Shown in pieces: positions 19,969-29,606 of a stretch of 64,000 nt of DNA (position 1 is its first letter; every line of letters begins with the position of its first letter). The notes beneath the pieces are model-generated. The model worked only from the letters and a program-made list of their open reading frames with translations. It was not told the DNA's origin and did no database searches. The DNA is taken from the NCBI RefSeq assembly GCF_002849605.1, contig NZ_NPIB01000001.1:496001-560000 (forward strand), given 5' to 3'. A program made the position numbers and the translations under genes. The stretch comes from Photobacterium carnosum (GTDB taxonomy: Bacteria > Pseudomonadota > Gammaproteobacteria > Enterobacterales > Vibrionaceae).

Positions 19969-20451
19969 CTAATGTGCAAACACATCTTTTACTCGCGAGC
20001 TTCGAACTAGATATAATCCTAGCCAAACTGTTAATAACAAGCTTAATGCACCTATCCAAGAAAATGCACCCTGACTCAATACGAGATGATATATTTGCAA
20101 AACAAAATCGATGCTGTAAGCAGCTATTAATAATTTTTTTCCATGCTGCCACAGATAATGTATAACTTTATTATTGTTATTGCGCTGACCTGATAACCAC
20201 ATTAATAATAGGGATGGACTTCCCAACACCATGCCTACATAAAGAGTCTCTCGCAGTGGATAAATCAACTCAAGCAATTGTCCGCCTTGCGTTCGACTCA
20301 CCCCTGCCATGATAAAAATCACCAATGCTTTCGCATTAAAAATCAGCACCAGCCATAGCATTTTATTTAATTTTAACTGCCCATGATCATCGTAGGCATT
20401 GATAGGATAAAGCAAACAACTTTCCTCATACGTGTTCAACTCAATACACAT
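19969..20451 (-). CDS. DUF2919 (YfeZ-like) inner-membrane protein
   Basis: A 160-residue protein with about four predicted membrane segments. The stretch GQLKLNKMLWLVLIFNAKALVIFIMAGVSR followed by QGGQLLELIYPLRETLYVGMVLG matches the DUF2919/YfeZ family, whose function is unknown. In E. coli yfeZ also lies in the cysK-pts-crr neighbourhood. The start is uncertain: ATG at 20451 or in-frame ATGs at 20466/20469, none with a clear ribosome-binding site. Confidence 0.8.
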   Translation of the reverse strand: MCIELNTYEESCLLYPINAYDDHGQLKLNKMLWLVLIFNAKALVIFIMAGVSRTQGGQLLELIYPLRETLYVGMVLGSPSLLLMWLSGQRNNNNKVIHYLWQHGKKLLIAAYSIDFVLQIYHLVLSQGAFSWIGALSLLLTVWLGLYLVRSSRVKDVFAH

Positions 20452-20857
20452 CAATCTAGATAACATCAATATACGATGGCTTATTTCGACTCTAATCGAT
20501 CAATGCATATTTAGTACTATTTAAGCGTTGTTTTTGTGGAATACCGCACTTTTCATTTATGCATATTGCCATGTAAGTCACGTTTTTTGATCTAAAACCA
20601 ACAAGATGTGGTCATTTATTAACCAATTCATCACGTAAAAATAGACAAGTAAATTCTTTCTAATCATAAAGTTACAATATGAACATAGCATTAATACTAT
20701 ATTCATCTAAAACTGGAATTTTCATACAAAAAACTATAAATATATAAATTCCAACATAAATAACAACAGCCACACATACAGTAACACTGCTGCTAAAATG
20801 AAGTAATCAGATATAATCACTCTTATTTATCATTCATCAATAAGGTCACTAGTGCGT
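20452..20857. other. Intergenic region, nothing recognised
   Basis: About 400 bp, very AT-rich, between the divergent DUF2919 and DUF2956 genes. I see no tRNA, terminator or strong inverted repeat. Confidence 0.4.
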
Positions 20858-21208
20858 ATGACGACCATAAAAAAAAATGCAACCCCTTCAGCAGAAACAC
20901 AAATAGAAGCATTACGGGTTGCGAAGGCCACGCAAAAAGAAGGTCAAACTAAAGAACAAACAAAACTGATCGCACAAGGAATTCAGAAAGGTATTGAGCT
21001 ATATAAGAAACAACAAAAAGCCAAAGCCAGAGAGCGTGATAAATTAAAGAAAAAAAATACCCAAACTAAAAATAATCAATCAGAAACTATCGATATTTCG
21101 CTGCCAGCCCCACAACTTATCTACAAGCAACATTGGTTACCATGGGGTATTGTTATTATCTCTTGGATTGGTTTTGGTGCTTATTTAGTGTATGGCAGCC
21201 TACTATGA
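20858..21208 (+). CDS. DUF2956 family membrane protein
   Basis: A 116-residue protein. The N-terminal core ETQIEALRVAKATQKEGQTKEQTKLIAQGIQKGIELYKKQQKAKARERDK matches DUF2956, a marine gammaproteobacterial family of unknown role. A lysine-rich segment and one C-terminal transmembrane helix (WGIVIISWIGFGAYLVYG) follow. The ATG at 20858 is used; a GTG at 20852 is closer to the ideal distance from the AAGG box and may be the true start. The stop overlaps the next gene (ATGA). Confidence 0.8.
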   Translation: MTTIKKNATPSAETQIEALRVAKATQKEGQTKEQTKLIAQGIQKGIELYKKQQKAKARERDKLKKKNTQTKNNQSETIDISLPAPQLIYKQHWLPWGIVIISWIGFGAYLVYGSLL

Positions 21209-21675
21209 TGAGAAAAAATATGAAGATTATTGGCTTTATAACCGCATTAAGTGGATTAATCAGTGGCTGTGCTGATCCACAATCAACGCCATGGCAGCGT
21301 CAAATAGACACACCATGCGATAATAAATCCCATTGTGTATCCACGCTTGAACAGCGTGCAAAATTTAAGCTAGCCCCTTTTACCCTTACTGCTAAAGGTA
21401 TACAAAAATGGTCCGATATTGTTGCTATTGCTCAAACATTACCAGGGGCAAAACTGATCGAGCAGGATGACCATTATTTTCATATTGAAGTTCGCAGTGC
21501 GGTGTTTGGATTTATTGACGATTTTGAAGTGAAACAACAAGCCCAGCAGCTCCAAGTAAGATCTATATCTCGCAGCGGCTATTCTGATTTTGGGGTTAAC
21601 CGTAAACGAGCACAACAATTTAGAACATTATTAATCGACCAACAATTAATACACGATACATCCACCAGCAACTGA
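21205..21675 (+). CDS. DUF1499 family lipoprotein
   Basis: A 156-residue predicted lipoprotein. The signal peptide ends with lipobox LISGC. The body has the DUF1499 hallmarks HCVSTLEQR, a central LPGAKLIEQDDHYFHIEVRSAVFGFIDDFEV and the C-terminal VRSISRSGYSDFGVNRKRAQQF. The family has no established function. Its ATG overlaps the preceding stop, so translation is probably coupled to the DUF2956 gene. Confidence 0.85.
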   Translation: MMRKNMKIIGFITALSGLISGCADPQSTPWQRQIDTPCDNKSHCVSTLEQRAKFKLAPFTLTAKGIQKWSDIVAIAQTLPGAKLIEQDDHYFHIEVRSAVFGFIDDFEVKQQAQQLQVRSISRSGYSDFGVNRKRAQQFRTLLIDQQLIHDTSTSN

Positions 21676-21702
21676 TTCACTAACCACAATAAGCATAACA
21701 AA

Positions 21703-21744
21703 AAGCCATGGCCGCCTTAGTGTTAACTATGGCAGCCATGGCTT
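21703..21744 (-). terminator. Long-stem terminator of the nap operon
   Basis: AAGCCATGG-CCGCC at 21703-21716 pairs with GGCAG-CCATGGCTT at 21731-21744, 14 positions with one mismatch, around a 14-base loop. On the minus strand the stem is followed by TTTTTG. It lies 23 bp past the last nap-linked gene. Confidence 0.8.
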
Positions 21745-21767
21745 GACGATCAGACTGTTATGACTAT

Positions 21768-21905
21768 TTAATCCAATTTTTTATCTTTACCTAACGACAA
21801 TAGCCACACACTTACCGCAGCTACAGCCACAAAACCAGACAAAATAATCATTGGCATCGCGATATAACCCAGCGTATGCCAAATTACCGATTCTAGCGTA
21901 CTCAT
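21768..21905 (-). CDS. TIGR02808-type small membrane protein
   Basis: A 45-residue protein, MSTLESVIWHTLGYIAMPMI and onward, with one transmembrane helix (about residues 13-38) and a basic tail GKDKKLD. A perfect AAGGAG box precedes the ATG. Size, single helix and place directly after napC match the small TIGR02808 family described next to periplasmic nitrate reductase genes in Photobacterium and Vibrio. Its role is unknown; assisting NapC or the complex at the membrane is only a guess. It is 14 bp after napC. Confidence 0.85.
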   Translation of the reverse strand: MSTLESVIWHTLGYIAMPMIILSGFVAVAAVSVWLLSLGKDKKLD

Positions 21906-21919
21906 CGTTTCTCCTTAGC

Positions 21920-22495
21920 TTATTGCCATCCAGCTACATCTTTCATATCGGGTAACTTATGGGCAATCCCTTTATGGCAATCAACACAGGTTTTATCACC
22001 CGATGCTAATGCGGTTGAGTGCTGTTTTGCACTACGAGGGGCTTGCTCAGAAAAATCCATATAGTTGAACTGGTGACAATTACGACATTCTTGAGAGTCA
22101 TTATTTTTCATACGTTGCCATTCTCGTTCCGCAAGATGACCACGACGAGCATTGAATTTTTCAGGCGTATCAATCGTACCCATCATATGTGCAAAGATTT
22201 CTTTTGATGCCTGTACTTTACGGACAATTTTATCGGTCCAATTATGAGGTACGTGACAATCTGAACAAATAGCTCTGACACCTGAACGATTTGAAAAGTG
22301 AATTGTTTCTTGAATTTCTTTAACGATTGGCGCATGACATCCAGCGCAAAATTCTTCTGAGTTGGTTTTTTCCATCACGGTATTAAACCCGCCCCAGAAT
22401 AATAACCCACCCATAAATCCCATAAAAAGCACTAATCCAACCGCAACTTTACTGGGTGTTTTTAGCCGTAACCAAAATGTTTTTAACCACTTCAT
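21920..22495 (-). CDS. napC: NapC membrane tetraheme cytochrome c
   Basis: A 191-residue NapC/NirT-type quinol dehydrogenase that passes electrons from the quinol pool to NapB/NapA. One N-terminal membrane anchor (KVAVGLVLFMGFMGGLLFWGG) is followed by a periplasmic domain with four heme motifs: CAGCH, CSDCH, CRNCH and CVDCH. Last cytochrome gene of napFDABC. Confidence 0.97.
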   Translation of the reverse strand: MKWLKTFWLRLKTPSKVAVGLVLFMGFMGGLLFWGGFNTVMEKTNSEEFCAGCHAPIVKEIQETIHFSNRSGVRAICSDCHVPHNWTDKIVRKVQASKEIFAHMMGTIDTPEKFNARRGHLAEREWQRMKNNDSQECRNCHQFNYMDFSEQAPRSAKQHSTALASGDKTCVDCHKGIAHKLPDMKDVAGWQ

Positions 22496-22524
22496 AGATA
22501 AACCCTTTTACTACTCAGTCACGA

Positions 22525-23052
22525 TTAACGTAATGCGCTTACACGTTTAAAATCATTCTCAACTAATGGCTTAGCGTCGGCTTGAGGCACATGGCACTGC
22601 AAACAAAAATAACGGCTTGGCGATACATCAGACAATACTTGACCTTGTTGTGGTGACACGTAATGGGTCACACTGATCTTAGTTGCGCCCATCTCTTTGG
22701 CATTTTTCCAACTATGACACGCAAGACATTTATTGGCGTTAAGTGACACTTCATAATGGCGAATGGTATGTGGAATTAATGGCGGTTGGTAAACATAATC
22801 ACTATCAATTACCCCTTGATCTCGAGGGTAACGTTTCATCAGATCTGCTGGGCGAGTTGCTTCTATTTCAGCAAGACCACGTAATGACTCAAGCCCACCA
22901 ATACCACCGGGATTGTCTAATTTAGCTGCAGCAGTAATATTCGCTGTTGTCGTGGCAGCTTCAGTTGTTGCTGCTACATTGTTATCGTCACTATGTGCAA
23001 TACCGCTAAGCATCAACCCTGCAACTAATGCTGCAAAAAATAATCGTTTCAT
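22525..23052 (-). CDS. napB: NapB diheme cytochrome c subunit
   Basis: A 175-residue periplasmic small subunit of the nitrate reductase. The signal peptide MKRLFFAALVAGLMLSGIAHS starts at the ATG at 23052, which has a GGAG box. The two heme-binding motifs are CLACH and CLQCH. The Ala/Thr-rich stretch after the signal is a linker. It lies 68 bp after napA. Confidence 0.96.
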   Translation of the reverse strand: MKRLFFAALVAGLMLSGIAHSDDNNVAATTEAATTTANITAAAKLDNPGGIGGLESLRGLAEIEATRPADLMKRYPRDQGVIDSDYVYQPPLIPHTIRHYEVSLNANKCLACHSWKNAKEMGATKISVTHYVSPQQGQVLSDVSPSRYFCLQCHVPQADAKPLVENDFKRVSALR

Positions 23053-23120
23053 GCTGTTCTCCGTCTCTAGGCATATTCTAGTCACAGTGAACGACCACTG
23101 TCGTTCACTGAATTAATGGA

Positions 23121-25607
23121 TTAGATCTTGGTGATCTTAATCGGACATTTTTTAAAATCTGTCTGTTTCGACAATGGATCCGTCGCATCCAAGATCAACT
23201 TATTAACTAAAATATTAGCATCGAAAAACGGTACGAAAACGAGTCCAACAGGAGGACGATTACGACCACGGGTTTCTACTCGACAACGTACTTCACCACG
23301 ACGAGAAGCTAATAACACTTCATCACCACGACGAAGATTTCGTTTTTTTGCATCTTCTGGATTGATATAACACCACGCATCAGGTACGGCTTTATATAAT
23401 TCAGGAACACGACGCGTCATGGTGCCTGTGTGCCAATGTTCAAGCACGCGTCCAGTGCATAGCCACATATCGTAATCTTTATCTGGCACTTCTGGTGGTG
23501 CTTCATAAGGTGCTGAGATAATGAATGCTTTACCGTCAGGTTTACCATAAAAGTCCCAACCAGATCCTTTTTTAGCATAGGGATCAGTGCCTTCTTTAAA
23601 ACGCCACTGAGTCTCTTTGCCATCAACCACAGGCCAACGTAAACCACGTACTTTATGGTAAACCTCATAAGGGGCTAGATCGTGTCCATGACCACGGCCA
23701 AAACTGGCATATTCTTCAAATAAGCCTTTTTGAACGTAATAACCTTGTGCTTGTGCATCATCATTTAATGGCTGCGCTTCGGTTAATGGGTACTTATCAA
23801 CGTGGCCGTTAAGGAACAAAATATCGTACATTGTTTTACCGCGGTACTGAGGCATCTTATTAAGTAATGCTTCATCCCACACTTCTTCAACTTTAAAGCG
23901 CTTAGAGAACTCCATGATCTGCCATAGATCAGATTTAGCCTCACCCGGCGCTTTAACTTGCTGATACCAAACTTGCGTACGACGTTCAGCATTACCGTAA
24001 GCACCTTCTTTTTCAACCCACATTGCAGTCGGTAGAATCAAATCAGACGCTTGAGCAGTAACCGTTGGATAAGGGTCAGAACAGACGATAAAGTTATCGG
24101 GATGACGGTAGCCTGGTAAACGTTCTTGATTAATATTTGGGCCAGCTTGCATATTGTTATTACACATTACCCAATAAGCATTTAGTTTTCCGTCATTCAG
24201 CATTCGATCTTGCTGCACGGCGTGATAACCCGGTTTTGGTGGGATCGTACCTTCTGGTAGCTTCCAAATATTTTCAGCAATAGCACGGTGCTTAGGATTA
24301 GTCACAACTAAATCAGCAGGTAAGCGGTGAGCAAATGTACCCACTTCACGGGCAGTACCACACGCAGAAGGCTGACCTGTTAATGAAAACGGACTATTAC
24401 CTGGTGTTGAAATTTTACCCGTTAATAAATGCAAGTTATAAACTAAACTTTGCATCCACACACCACGGGTATGTTGGTTCATTCCCATGGTCCACAGTGA
24501 CGTTACTTTAAGGTTAGGATCAGCATAGTATTTGGCTAATTCAACTAATTTTTCAGGTTCGACCCCAGACATTTGTGACGCTTTTTCAAGGGTATATTCC
24601 GCTACTGATGCTTTGTATTCCTCAAATGTCATTGGGAATAATTCGCCAGAGTTAGGGTTTGCCGCTTGCTTTTGTAATGGATTATCATCACGTAAACCGT
24701 AACCAATATCCGTTTGAGCACGCTTAAAGTGGGTATGTTTATTAACAAAATCCCAATTAACCGCATCATTTTCAATAATGTAATGCGCAATATAATTCGC
24801 GATAGCTAAATCAGTTTGCGGGTGGAAAATCATGCCGTTATCAGCTAATTCAAACGAGCGGTGCTCATAGGTCGATAACACATTCACTTTGACATGAGGA
24901 TGACTCAAACGACGATCAGTCAGTCGTGTCCACAATACAGGGTGCATTTCAGCCATGTTTGAGCCCCAAAGCACAAACACATCCGCATGTTCAAAATCAT
25001 CGTAACATCCCATGGGTTCATCAATACCAAAGGTACGAATAAAACCAACCACTGCTGATGCCATACAGTGACGCGCATTAGGATCAATATTGTTTGAACG
25101 GAAGCCTGCCTTCATCATTTTAGAAGCAGCATAGCCTTCCATAACAGTCCATTGACCAGAACCAAACATACCCACACCCGATGGACCTTGCTTCTTCAAT
25201 GCCGCTTTCCACTTTTCAGCCATCACATCAAAGGCGTGATCCCATGACACTGGGGTAAATTCACCTTCTTTATGATACTCGCCATCTTTCATGCGTAATA
25301 ATGGCGTTTGTAAACGATCTTTACCGTACATTATTTTCGATAAAAAATAGCCTTTAATACAATTGAGACCTTTGTTCACCGGTGATTGTGGATCACCTTG
25401 CGTTGCGACTACTCGTCCATTTTTAGTTCCGACTAAAACCGAACAACCCGTACCACAAAAACGACAAGGCGCTTTATCCCATTTAATTTCAGTTTCATCA
25501 GAACTCACAATTAAATTCGTCGCTGATGCTGGTAACGAAATACCCGCTACCGCAGCAGCGGATGCTGCAGCATTTGCTTTCACAAATGCTCTTCTTGTCA
25601 TTTTCAT
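23121..25607 (-). CDS. napA: NapA periplasmic nitrate reductase catalytic subunit
   Basis: An 828-residue molybdenum bis-MGD enzyme reducing nitrate to nitrite. The twin-arginine signal [20 protein letters not shown] sends the folded protein to the periplasm. The 4Fe-4S motif is [13 protein letters not shown] with the fourth Cys in LNCIKGYF. The Mo-ligating Cys is in [11 protein letters not shown]. The C-terminal MGD-binding domain ([22 protein letters not shown]) is intact. Its ATG overlaps the napD stop by four bases. Confidence 0.98.
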   Translation of the reverse strand: MKMTRRAFVKANAAASAAAVAGISLPASATNLIVSSDETEIKWDKAPCRFCGTGCSVLVGTKNGRVVATQGDPQSPVNKGLNCIKGYFLSKIMYGKDRLQTPLLRMKDGEYHKEGEFTPVSWDHAFDVMAEKWKAALKKQGPSGVGMFGSGQWTVMEGYAASKMMKAGFRSNNIDPNARHCMASAVVGFIRTFGIDEPMGCYDDFEHADVFVLWGSNMAEMHPVLWTRLTDRRLSHPHVKVNVLSTYEHRSFELADNGMIFHPQTDLAIANYIAHYIIENDAVNWDFVNKHTHFKRAQTDIGYGLRDDNPLQKQAANPNSGELFPMTFEEYKASVAEYTLEKASQMSGVEPEKLVELAKYYADPNLKVTSLWTMGMNQHTRGVWMQSLVYNLHLLTGKISTPGNSPFSLTGQPSACGTAREVGTFAHRLPADLVVTNPKHRAIAENIWKLPEGTIPPKPGYHAVQQDRMLNDGKLNAYWVMCNNNMQAGPNINQERLPGYRHPDNFIVCSDPYPTVTAQASDLILPTAMWVEKEGAYGNAERRTQVWYQQVKAPGEAKSDLWQIMEFSKRFKVEEVWDEALLNKMPQYRGKTMYDILFLNGHVDKYPLTEAQPLNDDAQAQGYYVQKGLFEEYASFGRGHGHDLAPYEVYHKVRGLRWPVVDGKETQWRFKEGTDPYAKKGSGWDFYGKPDGKAFIISAPYEAPPEVPDKDYDMWLCTGRVLEHWHTGTMTRRVPELYKAVPDAWCYINPEDAKKRNLRRGDEVLLASRRGEVRCRVETRGRNRPPVGLVFVPFFDANILVNKLILDATDPLSKQTDFKKCPIKITKI

Positions 25608-25876
25608 AGCTTACCCTCAGCGTGTGTATCGTAATACTCAATATGGTGATAGACCAAAAAAGTGATTAACACATGGTCTAAATTATTAATTTTATCAATT
25701 GCATCCGTTACGTAGCCTTGGTTCTCAGTCTCAAGTACTACGATAATTTTACCTTCTTCACTTGTCGCAGGGATTTCTGTATTTGGTATCGCTAAAATTT
25801 GTTGGCTAATCGTTGCTAAATATTGTGGCTTAACGTGAACGATAAGGCTTGAGGTATGCACTTCATTTAATGTCAT
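25604..25876 (-). CDS. napD: NapD maturation chaperone
   Basis: A 90-residue cytoplasmic protein that binds the NapA twin-arginine signal peptide to delay export until cofactor insertion. It begins with [30 protein letters not shown], the ferredoxin-like fold of NapD. It is translationally coupled to napA (ATGA overlap) and 26 bp after napF. Confidence 0.93.
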   Translation of the reverse strand: MTLNEVHTSSLIVHVKPQYLATISQQILAIPNTEIPATSEEGKIIVVLETENQGYVTDAIDKINNLDHVLITFLVYHHIEYYDTHAEGKL

Positions 25877-25902
25877 GTTTACTCTCTAATAATTTTTTAA
25901 AT

Positions 25903-26445
25903 TTAAGGCGTTATCATTTCAATCGCAGCCACAGGACAACCATTTATACACGCACCACAGCCACTACAATTAGCCTGATTAATAACGGGCTGGGCAACTT
26001 TTGCCACTTGCAAAGAAAAGGTAATTGCTTGTGTTTCACATTGATCGCCGCAACTACGACATTCAATGTTTTTCAATGCGATACAAGATGAATTAATGGT
26101 AGCGACTTGTGTCCATGGCAGCTGGTGCTGTGGTTCAAATAAAGGTTCAGGGCATATATCTGCACATTGATAACAAAAACTGCACTCACCTTCCCCATGA
26201 TGAAAATCCACCACCGGAAAGCCACCATCACCTTTTACAATCACCTTTGTTTGACAAGCATCAACACAAGCACTGCAACGCAAACAATGATCAATAAAAG
26301 TGTTTTCGTCCTTTATCCAAGGCAAACGTTGTTGTTGAGAGGGCTGCTTACGCGTCAAAAAACCTCGACGTGAACGATTAATCACTGCCAACTCCTTATG
26401 CTTACCTATTAATGACAACAAATCACTTTGTTGATAGCCATTCAC
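25903..26445 (-). CDS. napF: NapF ferredoxin-type protein
   Basis: A 180-residue cytoplasmic iron-sulfur protein linked to NapA maturation. An RSRRGFLTRK segment precedes the cluster motifs. Cys groups are CLRCSACVDACQTK, CSFCYQCADICPEP, CRSCGDQCETQ and CSGCGACINGCPVA. First gene of the nap operon, directly behind the FNR/NarP control region. Confidence 0.95.
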   Translation of the reverse strand: MNGYQQSDLLSLIGKHKELAVINRSRRGFLTRKQPSQQQRLPWIKDENTFIDHCLRCSACVDACQTKVIVKGDGGFPVVDFHHGEGECSFCYQCADICPEPLFEPQHQLPWTQVATINSSCIALKNIECRSCGDQCETQAITFSLQVAKVAQPVINQANCSGCGACINGCPVAAIEMITP

Positions 26446-26476
26446 TTTCTATTAATTTTCTTTTACGTTATTTTTA

Positions 26477-26482
26477 AATATA
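26477..26482 (-). promoter_or_regulatory. -10 candidate for napF
   Basis: On the minus strand TATATT lies about 30 bp upstream of the napF start. A transcription start near 26470 would put the NarP site at about -37 and the FNR-like site at about -66, close to the arrangement known for E. coli napF. Inferred from spacing only. Confidence 0.4.
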
Positions 26483-26498
26483 GTCATAACTACGAACA

Positions 26499-26514
26499 TA
26501 CCCATTAAGGGGTA
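26499..26514. promoter_or_regulatory. NarP/NarL 7-2-7 binding site
   Basis: TACCCAT-TA-AGGGGTA fits the NarL/NarP consensus TACYYMT-N2-AKRRGTA at every position. It lies between napF and narQ, in front of the operon that the neighbouring NarP should activate. Confidence 0.8.
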
Positions 26515-26528
26515 ATTAACCCTATTTC

Positions 26529-26542
26529 TTGTTCTAGATCAA
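26529..26542. promoter_or_regulatory. FNR-like binding site
   Basis: TTGTT-CTAG-ATCAA matches the FNR consensus TTGAT-N4-ATCAA at nine of ten bases. Its centre is 29 bp from the NarP site centre. Confidence 0.7.
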
Positions 26543-26689
26543 AAAAACGCCACGGATAATCTCTGATTTTTTATAATTTGATCGCATAATCACTCACAAC
26601 ATCATAAATGACGCTCATCTCTATTTATGTATAGCGGTTAAATCTCATTTTTACTCATAACTTTTCATATATTAGGTGGTTTATCATTA

Positions 26690-28378
26690 ATGCAGCACCA
26701 AAAAGTAAATTCTGTTACCACTACCATTGGCCGTTCGATGGTTACAATTCTATTTTTAGTTGCAACAACAACTAGCTTAGCGTTATGTATGCTAGTTTCG
26801 AGCCTTAACGATGCTGCGGCAATCAACACTGCTGGCTCATTAAGAATGCAAAGTTATCGATTAGCCTTTGATATAGAAACTCAATCTCCATTACTTAATC
26901 CTCATACTATTGAGTTTGATCAATCACTGACATCGCCAACAATGCAGGAATTACATCGTTGGTATACCCCTCAAAAAATACAACACCATTACACTGAATT
27001 ACTCTTAACATGGCAGGCGGTACGTTCAGAATTAGATCAAATAGATAAAGATGGCTATTTAATTCAAGTCGCCCCTTTTGTAGAACGTATCGATCAATTT
27101 GTCTTTGAATTACAACAATCATCCGAAAACAAATTACATCTTTTAGCGCTTATTAGTGCGGTAGGTTTATTACTTATTTTGATGGTGGTGTTATTTACGA
27201 TTCACTTTACACAGCGTCAAATAGTGGTACCGCTCAATCAATTAATGGCAGGATGTAAACGAATTAAACAGCACCAATTTTCATTAACCATCAATAATAA
27301 TAGTAATAATGAATTAGGTATTCTTGCGCGTACATTTACTCAAATGGCAGCAGATTTAAATAAGTTTTATGCGGATTTAGAACATAGTGTTCGAGAAAAA
27401 ACACACCGTTTACGTCATGCAAATGAATCACTTAAAGTATTATATAACTGCTCACAACAGCTATCAGTCAGTCGTTTAACTCACCACCATTTTCAACAAA
27501 TGTTAGAAACATTAATTGCGATTGATGGCTTAACTGCAGCCAAACTAATTATTGAAGAGGCTAATGGCACCACGACTGAAATTACTGTTGGTGAGTACCA
27601 ATCAACAACGTGGCATCAACAGTCATTATTAATTGATGATGAAATAATGGGACAGCTATGGTGGCAATACCAATTACCTTGTCCTGATCTGGCTTTAATA
27701 GAAAATATCGCCAATATTTTAAGTCGTGGTATTTATTACAACCGTGCACAGAAACAAACTGAACAATTATTATTAATGGAAGAACGCGCGACGATTGCTC
27801 GTGAATTACATGACTCTCTAGCACAATCATTATCATATCTAAAAATTCAATTAACATTATTGAAGCGCCAACTTGCCACCAATATTAATGATAACCAACA
27901 ACAAACGGTACAAACCATTGATGAAGAGTTATCAAATGCTTATACCCAATTACGCGAATTATTAAGCACGTTTAGATTAACTATCAAAGAAGCTGATTTT
28001 AGTGAAGCTCTCAATCAATTACTCGCACCATTGCGAGAGCAAACCTCTGCGACATTTAGTATTAATAACCAGTTACCCTCAATGGCACTAATTGCACATA
28101 ACCAAGTCCATCTATTACAAATTATTCGTGAAGCCGTACTCAACGCAATTAAGCATGCTGATGCCAACCAAATTCAAATTCATTGCCACCAGCAACACGG
28201 CATTATTAATGTTGAAATTACTGATGATGGGATCGGATTTGATCCTTCAAACTCAAAACTTAATCACTATGGCTTAAATATCATGCAAGAGCGTACCTCT
28301 CGCTTAAAAGGGGAATTAATCATCCATTCTCAAATCGGTGTTGGCAGTCAAGTTAAATTACAATTCGCATTATTATAG
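26690..28378 (+). CDS. narQ: NarQ nitrate/nitrite sensor histidine kinase
   Basis: A 562-residue inner-membrane kinase. TM1 is near residues 15-40, followed by the P-box-like nitrate-binding segment LNDAAAINTAGSLRMQSYRL. TM2 is near 145-170, then HAMP and a GAF-like region. The HisKA_3 dimerisation box is ARELHDSLAQSLSYLKIQL with the phospho-His. The ATPase domain ends with ITDDGIGFDPS and GLNIMQERTSRLKGEL. It faces napF and overlaps into narP by a short gap of 10 bp. Confidence 0.95.
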   Translation: MQHQKVNSVTTTIGRSMVTILFLVATTTSLALCMLVSSLNDAAAINTAGSLRMQSYRLAFDIETQSPLLNPHTIEFDQSLTSPTMQELHRWYTPQKIQHHYTELLLTWQAVRSELDQIDKDGYLIQVAPFVERIDQFVFELQQSSENKLHLLALISAVGLLLILMVVLFTIHFTQRQIVVPLNQLMAGCKRIKQHQFSLTINNNSNNELGILARTFTQMAADLNKFYADLEHSVREKTHRLRHANESLKVLYNCSQQLSVSRLTHHHFQQMLETLIAIDGLTAAKLIIEEANGTTTEITVGEYQSTTWHQQSLLIDDEIMGQLWWQYQLPCPDLALIENIANILSRGIYYNRAQKQTEQLLLMEERATIARELHDSLAQSLSYLKIQLTLLKRQLATNINDNQQQTVQTIDEELSNAYTQLRELLSTFRLTIKEADFSEALNQLLAPLREQTSATFSINNQLPSMALIAHNQVHLLQIIREAVLNAIKHADANQIQIHCHQQHGIINVEITDDGIGFDPSNSKLNHYGLNIMQERTSRLKGELIIHSQIGVGSQVKLQFALL

Positions 28379-28388
28379 GAAAATAAAT

Positions 28389-29015
28389 ATGACACCTTGG
28401 AAAGTAATGATCGTTGATGATCATCCATTAATGCGTAGAGGTATTGGACAATTATTGAGTTTTGATGCTGAGTTTGATGTCATTAGTGAAGCCAGCAATG
28501 GTAACGAAGCAATTGCACTTGCTCATAAAATGCCAGCAGATCTAATCTTGTTAGATCTCAACATGAAAGGTATTTCAGGTTTAGATACCCTGATTACATT
28601 GCGCAATGAAGGCATAGATGCCTGTATTGTGATCCTTACCGTTTCTGATAATCATGCTGATATTAAAATGCTTCTCGACGCAGGCGCTGATGGTTATTTA
28701 CTTAAAGATACCGAGCCAGATGAACTGGTCGCATTATTAAAAACGGCCTTAACTGGCACGAAAGCATACAGTAGTGCAGTCGTTGAATTTCTCAACAACA
28801 CCAGTACTGAAAATACAGTATTTTCGAGCTTAACCGAGCGGGAAAATCAAATACTACAAGAAGTTGCAAAAGGTCATAGTAATAAAGTTATTGCTGACTC
28901 ACTGTTTATTTCAGAAGCAACAGTCAAAGTGCACATGAAAAGCTTATTACGCAAACTGCAAGTCAAATCACGTACAGCAGCTACGGTACTTTATTTACAA
29001 ACCTTAGGTTATTAA
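28389..29015 (+). CDS. narP: NarP nitrate/nitrite response regulator
   Basis: A 208-residue response regulator. The receiver domain has IVDDHPLMRRG, the phospho-acceptor in LLDLNMKGISGLD, a switch Thr in VILTVSD and the conserved Lys in YLLKDTEP. The C-terminal LuxR-type helix-turn-helix is LTERENQILQEVAKGHSNKVIADSLFISEATVKVHMKSLLRKL. The ATG at 28389 follows an AGGAAA box and begins MTPWKVMIVDDHP. It should bind the 7-2-7 site upstream of napF. Confidence 0.95.
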   Translation: MTPWKVMIVDDHPLMRRGIGQLLSFDAEFDVISEASNGNEAIALAHKMPADLILLDLNMKGISGLDTLITLRNEGIDACIVILTVSDNHADIKMLLDAGADGYLLKDTEPDELVALLKTALTGTKAYSSAVVEFLNNTSTENTVFSSLTERENQILQEVAKGHSNKVIADSLFISEATVKVHMKSLLRKLQVKSRTAATVLYLQTLGY

Positions 29016-29026
29016 GACAATAAAAA

Positions 29027-29051
29027 ACCGCAGTAATAAACACACTGCGGT
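29027..29051. terminator. Bidirectional terminator after narP
   Basis: ACCGCAGT and ACTGCGGT form an eight-pair stem around AATAAACAC with A/T runs on both sides. It can serve narQP and the convergent winged-helix gene. Confidence 0.75.
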
Positions 29052-29076
29052 ATTTAATCATTATGATAGTTCTAGC

Positions 29077-29358
29077 TTACAACGCTAAAGACGTAATCAA
29101 ATCCTGCTCTCGCAATTCAACCCATTGCAGGTCAAACGGTCCCCAGTCACTTAATTTATAATAACCATCATTATGACGTCGCCCATCTTGAATAAAAGTC
29201 AATTCAATACCTAGCCCAGGTAAGGCTTTTAATACATCTTGAATTGTCCGTCGGGGCCAACCTGTTTGTTCGATCAAGCGAGGAACATTAGGACGTTCCG
29301 TATGCTCAACAAGTAATGCCAAGTAAAGTCTACGAGCAAAAACTGGATTCAGTTCCAT
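29077..29358 (-). CDS. Winged helix-turn-helix protein, 93 residues
   Basis: A small cytoplasmic DNA-binding-type protein. Residues about 8-50 read as a winged helix-turn-helix (RRLYLALLVEHTERPNVPRLIEQTGWPRRTIQDVLKALPGLG) and the C-terminus holds a beta-wing-like part with DGRRHNDGYYKLSDWGPF. The ATG at 29358 is preferred since a perfect GGAGG lies five bases before it; the ATG at 29370 lacks one. I recognise the type from Vibrionaceae but know no target. It is convergent with narP. Confidence 0.7.
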   Translation of the reverse strand: MELNPVFARRLYLALLVEHTERPNVPRLIEQTGWPRRTIQDVLKALPGLGIELTFIQDGRRHNDGYYKLSDWGPFDLQWVELREQDLITSLAL

Positions 29359-29606
29359 TGGGGCCTCCATAATATACTATGCCTATTATTGCCCCTTCTC
29401 GTATTAGGGTGTTGCGTTTGATCAACGAGACATTCGGTTTCATCATTATAGATACAAATAAAAGTGAACTTGATCACGTTATTATTATAATTATCGTTCG
29501 AATACGTTACCGTAAGTAACACCAAATAAAAGTACAACGGTTGCGATAAGTTAATAATCTCGCTATAAAAGACACCTTACTTACTATAAAAAAAAGCAGT
29601 CATAAT

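Noticed and set aside
21768..26445. Damaged nap operon lacking napE, napG and napH
   Set aside because: napFDABC with the small TIGR02808-type gene is a normal Vibrionaceae arrangement and all genes are intact.
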